From: Clostridiales bacterium
GTDB taxonomy: Bacteria; Bacillota; Clostridia; Oscillospirales; Acutalibacteraceae
Assembly: GCA_019416455.1 (NCBI GenBank)
Contig: DXXG01000015.1
Span: 103,345 to 167,344 of the forward strand
DNA length: 64,000 bases
Reading direction: 5' to 3'
Positions within the stretch are counted from its first letter, which is position 1, and each line of letters begins with the position of its first letter. The position numbers and the translations under genes are program-made. Shown here piece by piece: positions 48,373 through 56,833 of the stretch. The notes beneath the pieces are model-generated. The model saw only the letters and a program-made list of their open reading frames with translations. It did not search any database and was not told the origin of the DNA.

Positions 48373-49890
48373 ATGGATCAGAAATTTGCCCGTATCACCC
48401 TGGACAAAGATTTTCAGATCAGCCGTGTGGACAAGCGTGTGTACGGCTCTTTTATCGAGCATTTGGGCCGCGCTGTGTACGGCGGCATCTACCAGCCCGG
48501 TCATCCCTCCGCTGATGAGGAAGGCTTCCGCAAGGACGTGCTGGATCTAGTGAAGGAGATCGGTGTGCCCATCGTCCGGTATCCCGGCGGCAACTTCGTC
48601 TCCAATTTTTACTGGGAGGACAGCGTGGGCCCTGTGGCACAGCGTCCCCGCAGGCTGGAACTGGCATGGCGCAGCACCGAGCCCAACCTGGTGGGCGTCA
48701 ACGAGTTCGTTTCCTGGAGCAAGAAGGCTGGCAGCGAAGTGATGATGGCTGTGAACCTGGGCACCCGGGGCATCGAGGCTGCCTGCAATCTGCTGGAGTA
48801 CTGCAACCATCCCTCTGGTACCAAGTACAGTGACTTGCGTGTGTCTCATGGTATCAAGGATCCCCACAACATCAAGGTTTGGTGCTTGGGCAACGAAATG
48901 GACGGCCCCTGGCAGATCGGTCATAAGACTGCTCAGGAATATGGTCATCTGGCGGACGAGACCGCTAAAGCGTTGAAGCAGATCGATCCCAGCGTGGAGC
49001 TGGTGGTGTGCGGCAGTTCTAACACCAAGATGCCTACCTATCCCCAGTGGGAAGCCACCGTGCTGGAGGAGACCTACGACAACGTGGATTTCATCTCCCT
49101 TCACAGCTACTACGGCAATCCCATGAACGATACCGCCGATTTCCTGGCACAGTCCGTGGATATGGACCGGTTCATCCGTACCATCATCTCCACCTGTGAC
49201 TTTGTTAAGGCCAAGAAGCGGTCTCAGAAGGACATGATGCTCAGCTTCGACGAGTGGAACGTGTGGTTCCATGCCAAGGATGACGATGATGACACCATGA
49301 AGAACCGTCCCTGGTCTGTGGCTCCCCATCTTTTGGAGGACCGTTATGACTTTGAGGACGCACTGGTGGTGGGCCTGCTGCTCATCACTCTGCTGAAGCA
49401 CTCCGACCGTGTGCGTATGGCCTGCCTGGCTCAGTTGGTGAACGTGATCGCCCCCATCATGACTGAGGAAAACGGTCCCGCCTGGAAGCAGACCATCTTC
49501 TATCCCTACCTCCATGCTTCCAAGTATGGCCGAGGCGTGGCTCTGAATCCTGCTCTCCGTTCTTCCAAGCACGACACTCGTTCTTTCACCGATGTGGACG
49601 ACGTGGATTCCGTGGCGGTTTGGGACGACGAAAAGGATGAAGTCACCATCTTCGCTGTGAACCGTGATCTGAACGACGATATCCCGCTGGAAGCTGATCT
49701 GCGCTCCTTCGTGGGCTACCGTGTGCTGGAGCACATCGTTCTGGAGCATGACGACATGATGGCTGTGAACTCCGCTGACAAGCAGACCGTGCTTCCCAAG
49801 ACCGTGAACGACCGGGATGAGCTGAAAGACGGCATTCTCACCAGTCGTCTGGGCAAGGCTTCCTGGAACGTGATCCGTCTGGGCAAGTAA
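48373..49890 (+). CDS. GH51 alpha-L-arabinofuranosidase
   Basis: A 505-residue enzyme of the intracellular GH51 type. The acid/base Glu175 in WCLGNEMDGPWQ and nucleophile Glu294 in SFDEWNVW fall at the same numbers as in Geobacillus AbfA (from memory); the N-terminal FIEHLGRAVYGGIY is also typical. Releases arabinose from arabinan or arabinoxylan fragments. No signal peptide. GGAAGG lies before the ATG at 48373. It complements the GH120 and GH78 enzymes in hemicellulose/pectin side-chain removal. Own promoter and terminator. Confidence 0.96.
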   Translation: MDQKFARITLDKDFQISRVDKRVYGSFIEHLGRAVYGGIYQPGHPSADEEGFRKDVLDLVKEIGVPIVRYPGGNFVSNFYWEDSVGPVAQRPRRLELAWRSTEPNLVGVNEFVSWSKKAGSEVMMAVNLGTRGIEAACNLLEYCNHPSGTKYSDLRVSHGIKDPHNIKVWCLGNEMDGPWQIGHKTAQEYGHLADETAKALKQIDPSVELVVCGSSNTKMPTYPQWEATVLEETYDNVDFISLHSYYGNPMNDTADFLAQSVDMDRFIRTIISTCDFVKAKKRSQKDMMLSFDEWNVWFHAKDDDDDTMKNRPWSVAPHLLEDRYDFEDALVVGLLLITLLKHSDRVRMACLAQLVNVIAPIMTEENGPAWKQTIFYPYLHASKYGRGVALNPALRSSKHDTRSFTDVDDVDSVAVWDDEKDEVTIFAVNRDLNDDIPLEADLRSFVGYRVLEHIVLEHDDMMAVNSADKQTVLPKTVNDRDELKDGILTSRLGKASWNVIRLGK

Positions 49891-49922
49891 GGGATCTGCC
49901 TGCTGCAAGTTGCAAATACAAT

Positions 49923-49956
49923 AAGGGCCCCCGGCGAACCGCCGGAGGCCCTTTTC
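49923..49956 (+). terminator. terminator of the arabinofuranosidase gene
   Basis: AAGGGCCCCCGGCG and CGCCGGAGGCCCTT pair across AAC, followed by TTTTC. Confidence 0.85.
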
Positions 49957-49973
49957 TATGTTCTGAAAGTGGT

Positions 49974-51779
49974 TTACAGTCCTTTGTTGTAGGCGTTCAG
50001 GACGATGACACAGGCGTGACATCTCTGAGAGTTGCTTTTGGGAGCAAAGGTATTATCTCCCATGCCGCTGATGATCCCCAGCTCCTTGCAGGCGTACACA
50101 GCGTCTTTGGCCCAGGAGGAGATGGAGCTGTCGTCCGCGAAGGCAGCGGAACTGCCGCTGTAAATGAGGCCGCCATAGTTGGCCATAGCCACACAGAGCT
50201 GTTCCCGGGTGATGGGATCGTTGGGACGGAAGGTACCGTCGCCCATGCCGCTCATGATATTCATGGAGGAGACCCAGTTCACAGCGCCATTGTACCAGGC
50301 GTCTCCCACGTCGGAGAAGGAGCTTGTCCCACGGTAGTCAGCCACGTCCACACCGGCCAGATTGGCCAGAGACGCGGCGAATTCCGCACGGGTGATGGAC
50401 TTGGTGGGGGAGAAGGTGGTGCCGTCGCCGCTGAACAGGCCCAGCGCCACGGCTTGGTCCACATGCTGAAAGTACCAATCCTCAGAGGTAAAATCAGTGA
50501 ACAGCTTGTTTCCCGCGTAGGTGATGGTGGCCATGGGGCTTGTCCAGTCATCTTGGACGGCAATGGCCCGGTAAGTGCCCGAGAGGGAGATGGGACCCGT
50601 GTAAGGAGTGCTCTCTGCGGTGGGATGGGTGCCGTCGGTGGTGTAACGAATGTCACAGCCCTCCCCGGCGGTGATCAGCAGATCACCGCTGTCGGAAAGG
50701 GTGAACACGGGAACTGTCAGGGTGGATTCTCTTTCCACATAGGCGGAGAACACATACCCCTTCAGTCCCCGAGAAGTGATGACGGAATACCATTGATCGG
50801 AGGTGACGCCGTCGATGGTCAGCTTTTCTCCGGAAACAGTCTCCACCACCTGGACCTGGTCGTTTTTGGAAAGGGTGGCGACCTGAGCGGACTGGGTAGT
50901 AGCTTCCTTACGCAGCCGTACGCCGCTGGCGGTGATCCGTCCATTCAGCTCGTCGTCGGAGGGGACATCGTCGCCGTTGACCAGGTCTTGCGTGCTGTCC
51001 TTGCCGCTGTAACCCAGGCTCTTCAGCTGCTGGGCCACGGTGGAAGCGGATACATAGCTGTCGCTGAGAGCGGGGGCCTCGGGAGAACTGGTGGTAAGAG
51101 GATTTCCGTCGGTGCCCAGAGCGATGCCGTCGCTGCCGATGGTGAATCCGTCCACTACCGTGTCCACGTCATACTGGCAGTCGGTGTAATGGTACAGGTT
51201 GCCATTGAACTCGTACCAGCCAGTGGAGGGGTAAAGCATACCGTTGTCAAACACGTGCCAAGCAGTCCAGCCACGGCCGCTGCCAACCACTTCGTCCATG
51301 ACCATGTTCACGTTATAGTCGCTGTTGTCTGTGGCCATGTTGTTACCGATATAGATACCGATGTGGCTGTAAATGCCGGTAGCAGGATCGTTGTAGTCAG
51401 GCATGGTCACCACAAGACCGTGGATACGGGGGATACCGTAAAGCTCGTCAACGTCACCGGAAAACACGCAGTTGTATGTCACTTGGGAAGTTGCCCCAGC
51501 GTAACAACCTGCCTCGGCGCCCAGATCCTTGAAATAGGCGTAGATCAATCCGGCACAGTCGGAGACCCGCACGCCGTTGGAATTGGTCTCGCCTTTGCCG
51601 CCGTAGGAATACAGCCAGCCGTCCTCATATGCCATGATGCCGTGTTCGCCCAGTCCCAGGGAAGTGGGTGTGCCAGCGGCTTTGGCGGGAAGGCGGAGAG
51701 CGCAGAACGCGGTAAACAGGACCGCCACAGCCAGCAGCAGAGCGGCCGGCCGGCGGGTGGGTTTCGCCATATGTTTCAT
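49974..51779 (-). CDS. secreted NlpC/P60-like protein with SH3 and three SLH domains
   Basis: About 601 residues: signal peptide (to about residue 35); an NlpC/P60-like peptidase domain with Cys75 in RVSDCAGLIYAYF and His139 in IYSHIGIYIG; an SH3b domain (about 285-355, SGVRLRKEATTQSAQVATL); a chitobiase-like beta sandwich (about 365-425); and three SLH modules (FTDFTSEDWYFQHVDQAV, FSDVGDAWYNGAVNWV, FADDSSISSWAKDAVYA) that bind secondary wall polymer. A cell-wall hydrolase held at the surface. ATG at 51779 or TTG at 51782. Divergent from another SLH protein; its leader carries a terminator-like hairpin. Confidence 0.88.
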   Translation of the reverse strand: MKHMAKPTRRPAALLLAVAVLFTAFCALRLPAKAAGTPTSLGLGEHGIMAYEDGWLYSYGGKGETNSNGVRVSDCAGLIYAYFKDLGAEAGCYAGATSQVTYNCVFSGDVDELYGIPRIHGLVVTMPDYNDPATGIYSHIGIYIGNNMATDNSDYNVNMVMDEVVGSGRGWTAWHVFDNGMLYPSTGWYEFNGNLYHYTDCQYDVDTVVDGFTIGSDGIALGTDGNPLTTSSPEAPALSDSYVSASTVAQQLKSLGYSGKDSTQDLVNGDDVPSDDELNGRITASGVRLRKEATTQSAQVATLSKNDQVQVVETVSGEKLTIDGVTSDQWYSVITSRGLKGYVFSAYVERESTLTVPVFTLSDSGDLLITAGEGCDIRYTTDGTHPTAESTPYTGPISLSGTYRAIAVQDDWTSPMATITYAGNKLFTDFTSEDWYFQHVDQAVALGLFSGDGTTFSPTKSITRAEFAASLANLAGVDVADYRGTSSFSDVGDAWYNGAVNWVSSMNIMSGMGDGTFRPNDPITREQLCVAMANYGGLIYSGSSAAFADDSSISSWAKDAVYACKELGIISGMGDNTFAPKSNSQRCHACVIVLNAYNKGL

Positions 51780-51800
51780 CAAAAGACATTCCTCCTAAGC

Positions 51801-51833
51801 AAAAAGAACCTTGCCCGGACAACCGGGCGTTCT
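51801..51833 (-). promoter_or_regulatory. terminator-like leader hairpin of the NlpC/SLH gene
   Basis: Minus strand AGAAC-GCCCGG-TTGT-CCGGGC-AAGGTTCT then TTTTT, ending just before the AGGAGG of the gene and downstream of its promoter: a possible attenuator. Confidence 0.55.
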
Positions 51834-51886
51834 GCCCCATGAAGAGCAGGTTGGTGTGTCAGTTCTAAAGGTTACAAATCTGTTAC

Positions 51887-51915
51887 AGTTTACCACAAAA
51901 TTCCCCAAGATGCAA
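51887..51915 (-). promoter_or_regulatory. promoter of the NlpC/SLH gene
   Basis: Minus strand TTGCAT (51915-51910), 17 base spacer, TAAACT (51892-51887) with TGG in front. Leader of about 100 bases. Confidence 0.65.
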
Positions 51916-51970
51916 CCCTATGGGACAAAATGCCAAATACTTCCCGGTTCAGGCTTTTGTGAAAGCGGCA

Positions 51971-51999
51971 TTGACAAGCTTCTCTGATTCAGCGATAAT
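51971..51999 (+). promoter_or_regulatory. sigma-A promoter of the transglutaminase/SLH gene
   Basis: TTGACA (51971-51976), 17 base spacer, GATAAT (51994-51999). Confidence 0.8.
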
Positions 52000-52015
52000 G
52001 AGGATAGTTATATAG

Positions 52016-52044
52016 AAAAAGCGCTCCTGGATAGGGCGTTTTTT
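52016..52044 (+). promoter_or_regulatory. leader hairpin with T tract
   Basis: AAAAAGCGCTC and GGGCGTTTTTT pair, with TTTTTT at the end, about 10 bases after the expected transcript start and just before the ribosome site. Confidence 0.45.
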
Positions 52045-52065
52045 GGAAAGAAAGGGGTTTTGGAG

Positions 52066-53811
52066 ATGAAACGGATGCTCAAACGGTGGTGCAGCCTGCT
52101 TTTGGTGGGGCTGCTCCTGCTCATGGTGGTCCCTGCCGGGGCGGTAGCCCAAGAGGGAGACGCGTCTCAAGAGGAGAATGTAGCCTACCAGTGGGGAGAT
52201 GGTGAAACAGGATACGCTCTTCTGGAGACCCAGGATACTTTGGGAGGCGGCACTGTCATCGGTCAGAGCGAGGCGTCGGTATTCGGCGCGCCTCTTGGCT
52301 CTTACGACGACGGTTCTATGTATGGTCAGCTGACCCAGCGGCAGAAGGATTGTTATGACGCTTTAGCCAGCATCCCCTTCAGTCAGATTCTCACCGCGGC
52401 GGAAGTCGACGGTTTTCGTCAGGTGGCCGTTCGGGTGGATTCTCTGTATGGGCTCACTTTGACAGGGACCATTAGCGGTGGCACCTTCATCCCGGATGCC
52501 CCCTCTATGAGCCTCTATCGGTCCGTCTATACGGATCTGTGCGCGGCGATCGTTGCCCTGCGCTATGACCAGCCTGAGGCGTTCTGGCTCTCTACCGTGC
52601 GCTATGGTCTGTATTGGCAGTCCTCTAACGGCACTTCGGTCTCCTTTGGGAACGCTGTTTTTGCCTTTGATCTGATGTACGACGGCCAGGAACGGCAAAT
52701 GTATGACCAGCAGATGGCCAGCGCTCAGGCCATTGCCGATCAGGTGGACCAAAGCGCGGATCTTTACAATCAGGTCAAGCAGGTCCATGATCTTCTGGCG
52801 GCCCAGAGCAGCTACAATTACGATCCCGCCGACAGCAAGGCGGCCTCCCTGTCTCACCAGGCGTACAGCTGCCTGGTGCCTGGGGATGAGTACCAGCCGG
52901 TGTGCGATGGTTACGCCAAGGCCATGAAAGTGGTATGCGATCTGCTAGAGATCCCCTGTATCCTGGTGAACAGCGAGACCCACATGTGGAACAACATCAA
53001 AATGGATGACGGTGATTGGTACAACCTGGACCTGACCTGGGACGACGGCGACGATTCTCAGATCTACTACGACTATTTCCTCATTGGTTCCCGGACCGTG
53101 GTGAACGGTTTTGAGTTCTATAAGGAAAAGGACCATGTGGAGCAGAGCCCCTGGGAGGACAGCAGCGAGCTGAACCATGTCACCTTCCGGTATCCCACCA
53201 AAAACCAGCAGGCTTATGAATACGTCCCGGGTGGTTACGAGCCGCTGCGGTTCCCCGACGTGAAGCGCAGCGCCTGGTATTATGAGTATGTGGAAACTGC
53301 CGCGAGTATGGGACTTTTTGCCGGAGATGAGAAGGGATTTTTCAATCCAGGCAGTAAGATCACCCGTGGCCAGTTCGTTCAGGTGCTCTACAACACGGTG
53401 GCCCCTGACTATACTCTCACTCAGTCCCAGTTCCAGGATGTGTCCCAGAACGCTTGGTATGCTGAAGCGGTGAACTGGGCCGCGGAGCTTGGTGTGGTCA
53501 CCGGCAAGGGCAATGGGCTTTTCGCCCCCGACGCCTTCATTACCCGGGAGGAGATGTGCGTGATCGTCAACAACTACACCACAAAGGTGCTGCAAGTGAC
53601 CCCGGAATATGATGGTTATCTTTTCTCCGACGACGCTTCCATCTCCGATTGGGCCAAAGAAGGCGTCTATCACGCCTATTCCTTCGGACTGATCAGCGGC
53701 AAGGAAAACGATCGGTTTGACCCCAAAGGCAATACCCTGCGCAGTGAAGCGGCAGTGGTGTTCGTCAAGTTCGCCGCGCTGTTGGATGAGTCTGGGGATT
53801 TGGCCGCTTGA
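52066..53811 (+). CDS. secreted transglutaminase-like protein with SLH domains
   Basis: A 581-residue protein: signal peptide (about 1-28), an unassigned alpha-helical region, a transglutaminase-like core with Cys in QPVCDGYAKAMKVVCDLL, His in SETHMWNNIK and Asp in WYNLDLTWDD, then three SLH modules (FPDVKRSAWYYEYVETA, FQDVSQNAWYAEAVNWA, FSDDASISDWAKEGVYHA). In this family the core acts as a protease or cross-linking enzyme at the cell surface. ATG at 52066 lies eight bases after AAAGGGG. Divergent from the NlpC/SLH gene; both probably belong to cell envelope maintenance. Confidence 0.88.
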   Translation: MKRMLKRWCSLLLVGLLLLMVVPAGAVAQEGDASQEENVAYQWGDGETGYALLETQDTLGGGTVIGQSEASVFGAPLGSYDDGSMYGQLTQRQKDCYDALASIPFSQILTAAEVDGFRQVAVRVDSLYGLTLTGTISGGTFIPDAPSMSLYRSVYTDLCAAIVALRYDQPEAFWLSTVRYGLYWQSSNGTSVSFGNAVFAFDLMYDGQERQMYDQQMASAQAIADQVDQSADLYNQVKQVHDLLAAQSSYNYDPADSKAASLSHQAYSCLVPGDEYQPVCDGYAKAMKVVCDLLEIPCILVNSETHMWNNIKMDDGDWYNLDLTWDDGDDSQIYYDYFLIGSRTVVNGFEFYKEKDHVEQSPWEDSSELNHVTFRYPTKNQQAYEYVPGGYEPLRFPDVKRSAWYYEYVETAASMGLFAGDEKGFFNPGSKITRGQFVQVLYNTVAPDYTLTQSQFQDVSQNAWYAEAVNWAAELGVVTGKGNGLFAPDAFITREEMCVIVNNYTTKVLQVTPEYDGYLFSDDASISDWAKEGVYHAYSFGLISGKENDRFDPKGNTLRSEAAVVFVKFAALLDESGDLAA

Positions 53812-53836
53812 AGCTCTCTAAAATGACCTTGTGAAA

Positions 53837-53859
53837 GCCGTCCTTCGGGGCGGCTTTTT
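53837..53859 (+). terminator. intrinsic terminator
   Basis: GCCGTCC-TTCG-GGGCGGC followed by TTTTT, after the transglutaminase/SLH gene. Confidence 0.85.
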
Positions 53860-53909
53860 CCGTTCCCGGGAGAAATGGGGGAAAAAGGAGGGACTTGCAG
53901 CTTTTTTAG

Positions 53910-53938
53910 TTGACAAACAGGACAGAAGATGAAATAAT
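53910..53938 (+). promoter_or_regulatory. sigma-A promoter of valS
   Basis: TTGACA (53910-53915), 17 base spacer, AATAAT (53933-53938). The leader is about 68 bases with a CCGGGA-ATTT-TCCCGG hairpin, too short for a T-box. Confidence 0.75.
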
Positions 53939-54012
53939 TAACCTTTAGAGGATTTTCCACGGAAAGATAACCGGGAATTTTCCCGGAGTTGGATCATATT
54001 GGAGGGAACACC

Positions 54013-56640
54013 ATGAGCAAAGAGCTTGCCAAGGCCTACGAGCCCCAGGAGGTGGAAGGCCGCATCTACGACTTCTGGATGAAGGGCGGCTATTTCCACG
54101 CCGAGCCCGATCCGGAGAAACAACCCTACACCATCGTCATTCCCCCGCCCAACATCACTGGGCAGCTGCATATGGGTCACGCTTGGGACGAGACCCTTCA
54201 GGACATCCTCATCCGTTGGAAGCGGATGCAGGGTTACTCTGCCCTGTGGCTCCCCGGCACGGACCATGCTTCCATCGCCACTGAGGCCAAGATCGTAGAG
54301 GCCATGCGGCAAGAAGGACTCACCAAAGAGGACCTGGGCCGGGACGGCTTCCTGGAGCGGGCCTGGGCTTGGAAAGACAAGTTCGGCGGCCGCATCCTGG
54401 AACAGCTGAAGCTGCTGGGGTCTTCCTGCGACTGGGACCGGCTTCGTTTCACCATGGACGAGGGCTGTTCCAAGGCTGTGCGTCACGTGTTCGTCAAGCT
54501 GTATAACGAGGGTTTGATCTACCGGGGCGAGCGGATCATCAACTGGTGCCCCAACTGCAAGACGGCCATCTCCGACGCGGAAGTGGAGTTCGAGGAGAAG
54601 GAGGGTTCCTTCTGGCACCTGCGGTATCCTCTGGCTGACGGTTCCGGCTATGTGGAGCTGGCCACCACCCGTCCCGAGACCATGCTGGGCGATACTGCTG
54701 TGGCGGTCCATCCCGAGGACGAGCGGTACAAGCACCTGGTGGGCAAGAACGTGATTCTGCCCCTGGTGGGCCGTGAGATCCCCGTGGTCGCCGACGAGTA
54801 CGTGGAAATGGACTTCGGTACCGGCGTGGTGAAGATCACTCCCGCTCACGACCCCAACGACTTTGAGGTGGGCAAGCGCCACGACCTGCCTGTCATCAAC
54901 GTGATGAACGAGGATGGTTCCATCAACGAGAACGGCGGCAAGTACGCCGGTATGTCCGGCATGGATGCCCGGAAGCAGATCGTCAAGGATCTGGAAGAGG
55001 GCGGCTACCTCATCAAGATCGAGCCCATCAAGCACAATGTGGGTACCTGCCAGCGCTGCCATACCGTGGTGGAGCCCCGTGTGTCCACCCAGTGGTTCGT
55101 GAAGATGGAGCCCTTGGCCGGTCCTGCCATCGACGTGGTGAAGGACGGTACCATCCGCTTCATCCCCGAGCGCATGGAAAAGACCTACTATAACTGGATG
55201 GAGAACATCAAGGACTGGTGCATCTCTCGTCAGTTGTGGTGGGGCCATCGGATCCCCGCTTGGTACTGCGAGGACTGCGGCGAGACCATCGTCTCCGAGA
55301 CCGATCCCGACACCTGCCCCAAGTGCGGCGGGAAGCATCTCCATCAGGACGAGGACACTTTGGATACTTGGTTCTCCTCCGCTCTGTGGCCCTTCTCCAC
55401 GTTGGGCTGGCCCGATGAGACGGAAGAGCTGAAATATTTCTATCCCACCAATACCCTGGTCACCGGCTACGATATCATCTTCTTCTGGGTGGCCCGGATG
55501 ATCTTCTCCGGCATGAAGCACATGGACAAGGCTCCCTTCAGCACCGTGCTGTATCACGGCCTGCTCCGTGACTCCCAGGGCCGGAAGATGAGCAAGTCCC
55601 TGGGCAACGGCATCGACCCTGTGGAGGTCATCGACCAGTACGGTGCCGACGCGCTCCGCTTTACCCTGGTCACCGGTAACTCCCCCGGCAACGACGCCCG
55701 TTACAGCGAGGAGAAAGTGGCAGCCAGCCGGAACTTCGCCAACAAGATCTGGAACGCTGCCCGATTTATCCATATGAACATCGACGGCCACGACGTGCCC
55801 TGCGTCCTGCCTGAGACTTTGACTCTGGAGGACCAGTGGATCGTCAGCCGGTTCAACACCGTGGCCAAGGAAGTCACCGAGAACCTGGAGAAGTTCGAGC
55901 TGGGCATGGCTGTGTCCAAGCTGTACGACTTCCTGTGGGACGATTTCTGCGACTGGTATATCGAGCTGGCCAAGCGCCCGCTGAACTCCGAAAATGCACA
56001 GGCCGCTCAGAACACCCGGCAGGTGCTGGTGTGGACCTTGACCAATACTTTGGCGCTGCTCCATCCCTTCATGCCCTTTGTCACTGAGGAGATCTGGCAG
56101 AGCCTGCCCCACGAAGGGGAGGCCCTGATCGTCGCCCAGTGGCCTGAATATGAGGAAGGCCATGCCTTCCCCCAGGCCGAGGCTGAGATGAAGAAGGTCA
56201 TGGAGCTGATCACTGCTGTGCGTACCCGCCGCAGTGAGATGAACGTGCCCCCCTCTAAGAAAGCCCATCTGTATGTGGAGACCGCTTCCCCTGAAGCGTT
56301 CCAGACCGAGGCGGAAGCCATTGCAAGGCTTGCCTATTGCAGCGGGGTGGAAGTGGGCGAGAGCTTCCAGCAGACCGAAGGCAGCGTCACCGTGGTGACC
56401 GCCGCCTGCCGTGGGTATCTGCCCATGGATGACCTGGTGGACAAGAAAGCGGAGACCGCCCGGCTGACAAAAGAGCTGGAAGGCGCCAAGAAGCAGCTGG
56501 CCACCGCGGAAGCTAAGCTCCAGAACGAGTCCTTTATCAGCAAGGCTCCCCAGAAGGTTATCGACGGCGTGAAGGACAACGCCGAGAAGCTGCGGGAGAA
56601 AGTCCGTATGATCGAAGAGTCTTTGAAAGCTCTGCAATAA
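54013..56640 (+). CDS. valS: valyl-tRNA synthetase
   Basis: An 875-residue class I synthetase: HIGH-type motif HMGHAW (about 53-58) after VIPPPNITGQL, editing domain with TTRPETMLGDTAV, the KMSKS-type RKMSKSLGNG (about 525), anticodon-binding domain, and the C-terminal coiled coil (SKAPQKVIDGVKDNAEKLRE region) typical of ValRS. Charges tRNA-Val and hydrolyses mischarged threonine. GGAGG lies seven bases before the ATG at 54013. No T-box precedes it, unlike many Firmicute valS genes. Followed by the ZTP-controlled folC. Confidence 0.98.
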   Translation: MSKELAKAYEPQEVEGRIYDFWMKGGYFHAEPDPEKQPYTIVIPPPNITGQLHMGHAWDETLQDILIRWKRMQGYSALWLPGTDHASIATEAKIVEAMRQEGLTKEDLGRDGFLERAWAWKDKFGGRILEQLKLLGSSCDWDRLRFTMDEGCSKAVRHVFVKLYNEGLIYRGERIINWCPNCKTAISDAEVEFEEKEGSFWHLRYPLADGSGYVELATTRPETMLGDTAVAVHPEDERYKHLVGKNVILPLVGREIPVVADEYVEMDFGTGVVKITPAHDPNDFEVGKRHDLPVINVMNEDGSINENGGKYAGMSGMDARKQIVKDLEEGGYLIKIEPIKHNVGTCQRCHTVVEPRVSTQWFVKMEPLAGPAIDVVKDGTIRFIPERMEKTYYNWMENIKDWCISRQLWWGHRIPAWYCEDCGETIVSETDPDTCPKCGGKHLHQDEDTLDTWFSSALWPFSTLGWPDETEELKYFYPTNTLVTGYDIIFFWVARMIFSGMKHMDKAPFSTVLYHGLLRDSQGRKMSKSLGNGIDPVEVIDQYGADALRFTLVTGNSPGNDARYSEEKVAASRNFANKIWNAARFIHMNIDGHDVPCVLPETLTLEDQWIVSRFNTVAKEVTENLEKFELGMAVSKLYDFLWDDFCDWYIELAKRPLNSENAQAAQNTRQVLVWTLTNTLALLHPFMPFVTEEIWQSLPHEGEALIVAQWPEYEEGHAFPQAEAEMKKVMELITAVRTRRSEMNVPPSKKAHLYVETASPEAFQTEAEAIARLAYCSGVEVGESFQQTEGSVTVVTAACRGYLPMDDLVDKKAETARLTKELEGAKKQLATAEAKLQNESFISKAPQKVIDGVKDNAEKLREKVRMIEESLKALQ

Positions 56641-56656
56641 ACAGGCCGGTGTGTCC

Positions 56657-56685
56657 TTGCGTTTTCCGCCGCCCTGTGCTATACT
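56657..56685 (+). promoter_or_regulatory. promoter of the folC transcript
   Basis: TTGCGT (56657-56662), 17 base spacer, TATACT (56680-56685) with TGC in front; transcript expected to start near 56692, right before the riboswitch. Confidence 0.75.
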
Positions 56686-56696
56686 TTCACAAGCAT

Positions 56697-56775
56697 GGCC
56701 CCCGTGACTGACGGGCAGGTGGGAGACCACCGGGGAGCGGGGAAAACGCCGAAAAATGCCGTCCGTCTGGGCAGT
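56697..56775 (+). promoter_or_regulatory. ZTP (pfl) riboswitch
   Basis: Matches the pfl motif: a CCCCGTGACTGACGGG opening, the hairpin GGTGG-GAGA-CCACC, then CGGGGAGCG, and after a linker the second half CCGTCCGTCTGGGCA. The C-TGGGCA end is shared with the following terminator stem, the known way this class switches. It senses the purine intermediate ZMP/ZTP, which accumulates when 10-formyl-tetrahydrofolate is short, and should allow folC expression then. Confidence 0.88.
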
Positions 56776-56800
56776 GCCGCTTGCGGCGCTGCCCTTTTTT
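56769..56800 (+). terminator. riboswitch-controlled intrinsic terminator
   Basis: GGGCAGTGCCGC (56769-56780) pairs with GCGGCGCTGCCC (56783-56794), followed by TTTTTT. Its left arm overlaps the conserved GGGCA of the riboswitch. Confidence 0.85.
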
Positions 56801-56833
56801 GCGGGCGGCCGGATTGACAGGAGGGAAATGACC

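Noticed and set aside
53945..54012. T-box leader for valS
   Set aside because: The leader is about 68 bases, without the T-box core or the antiterminator sequence AGGGTGGNACCGCG.
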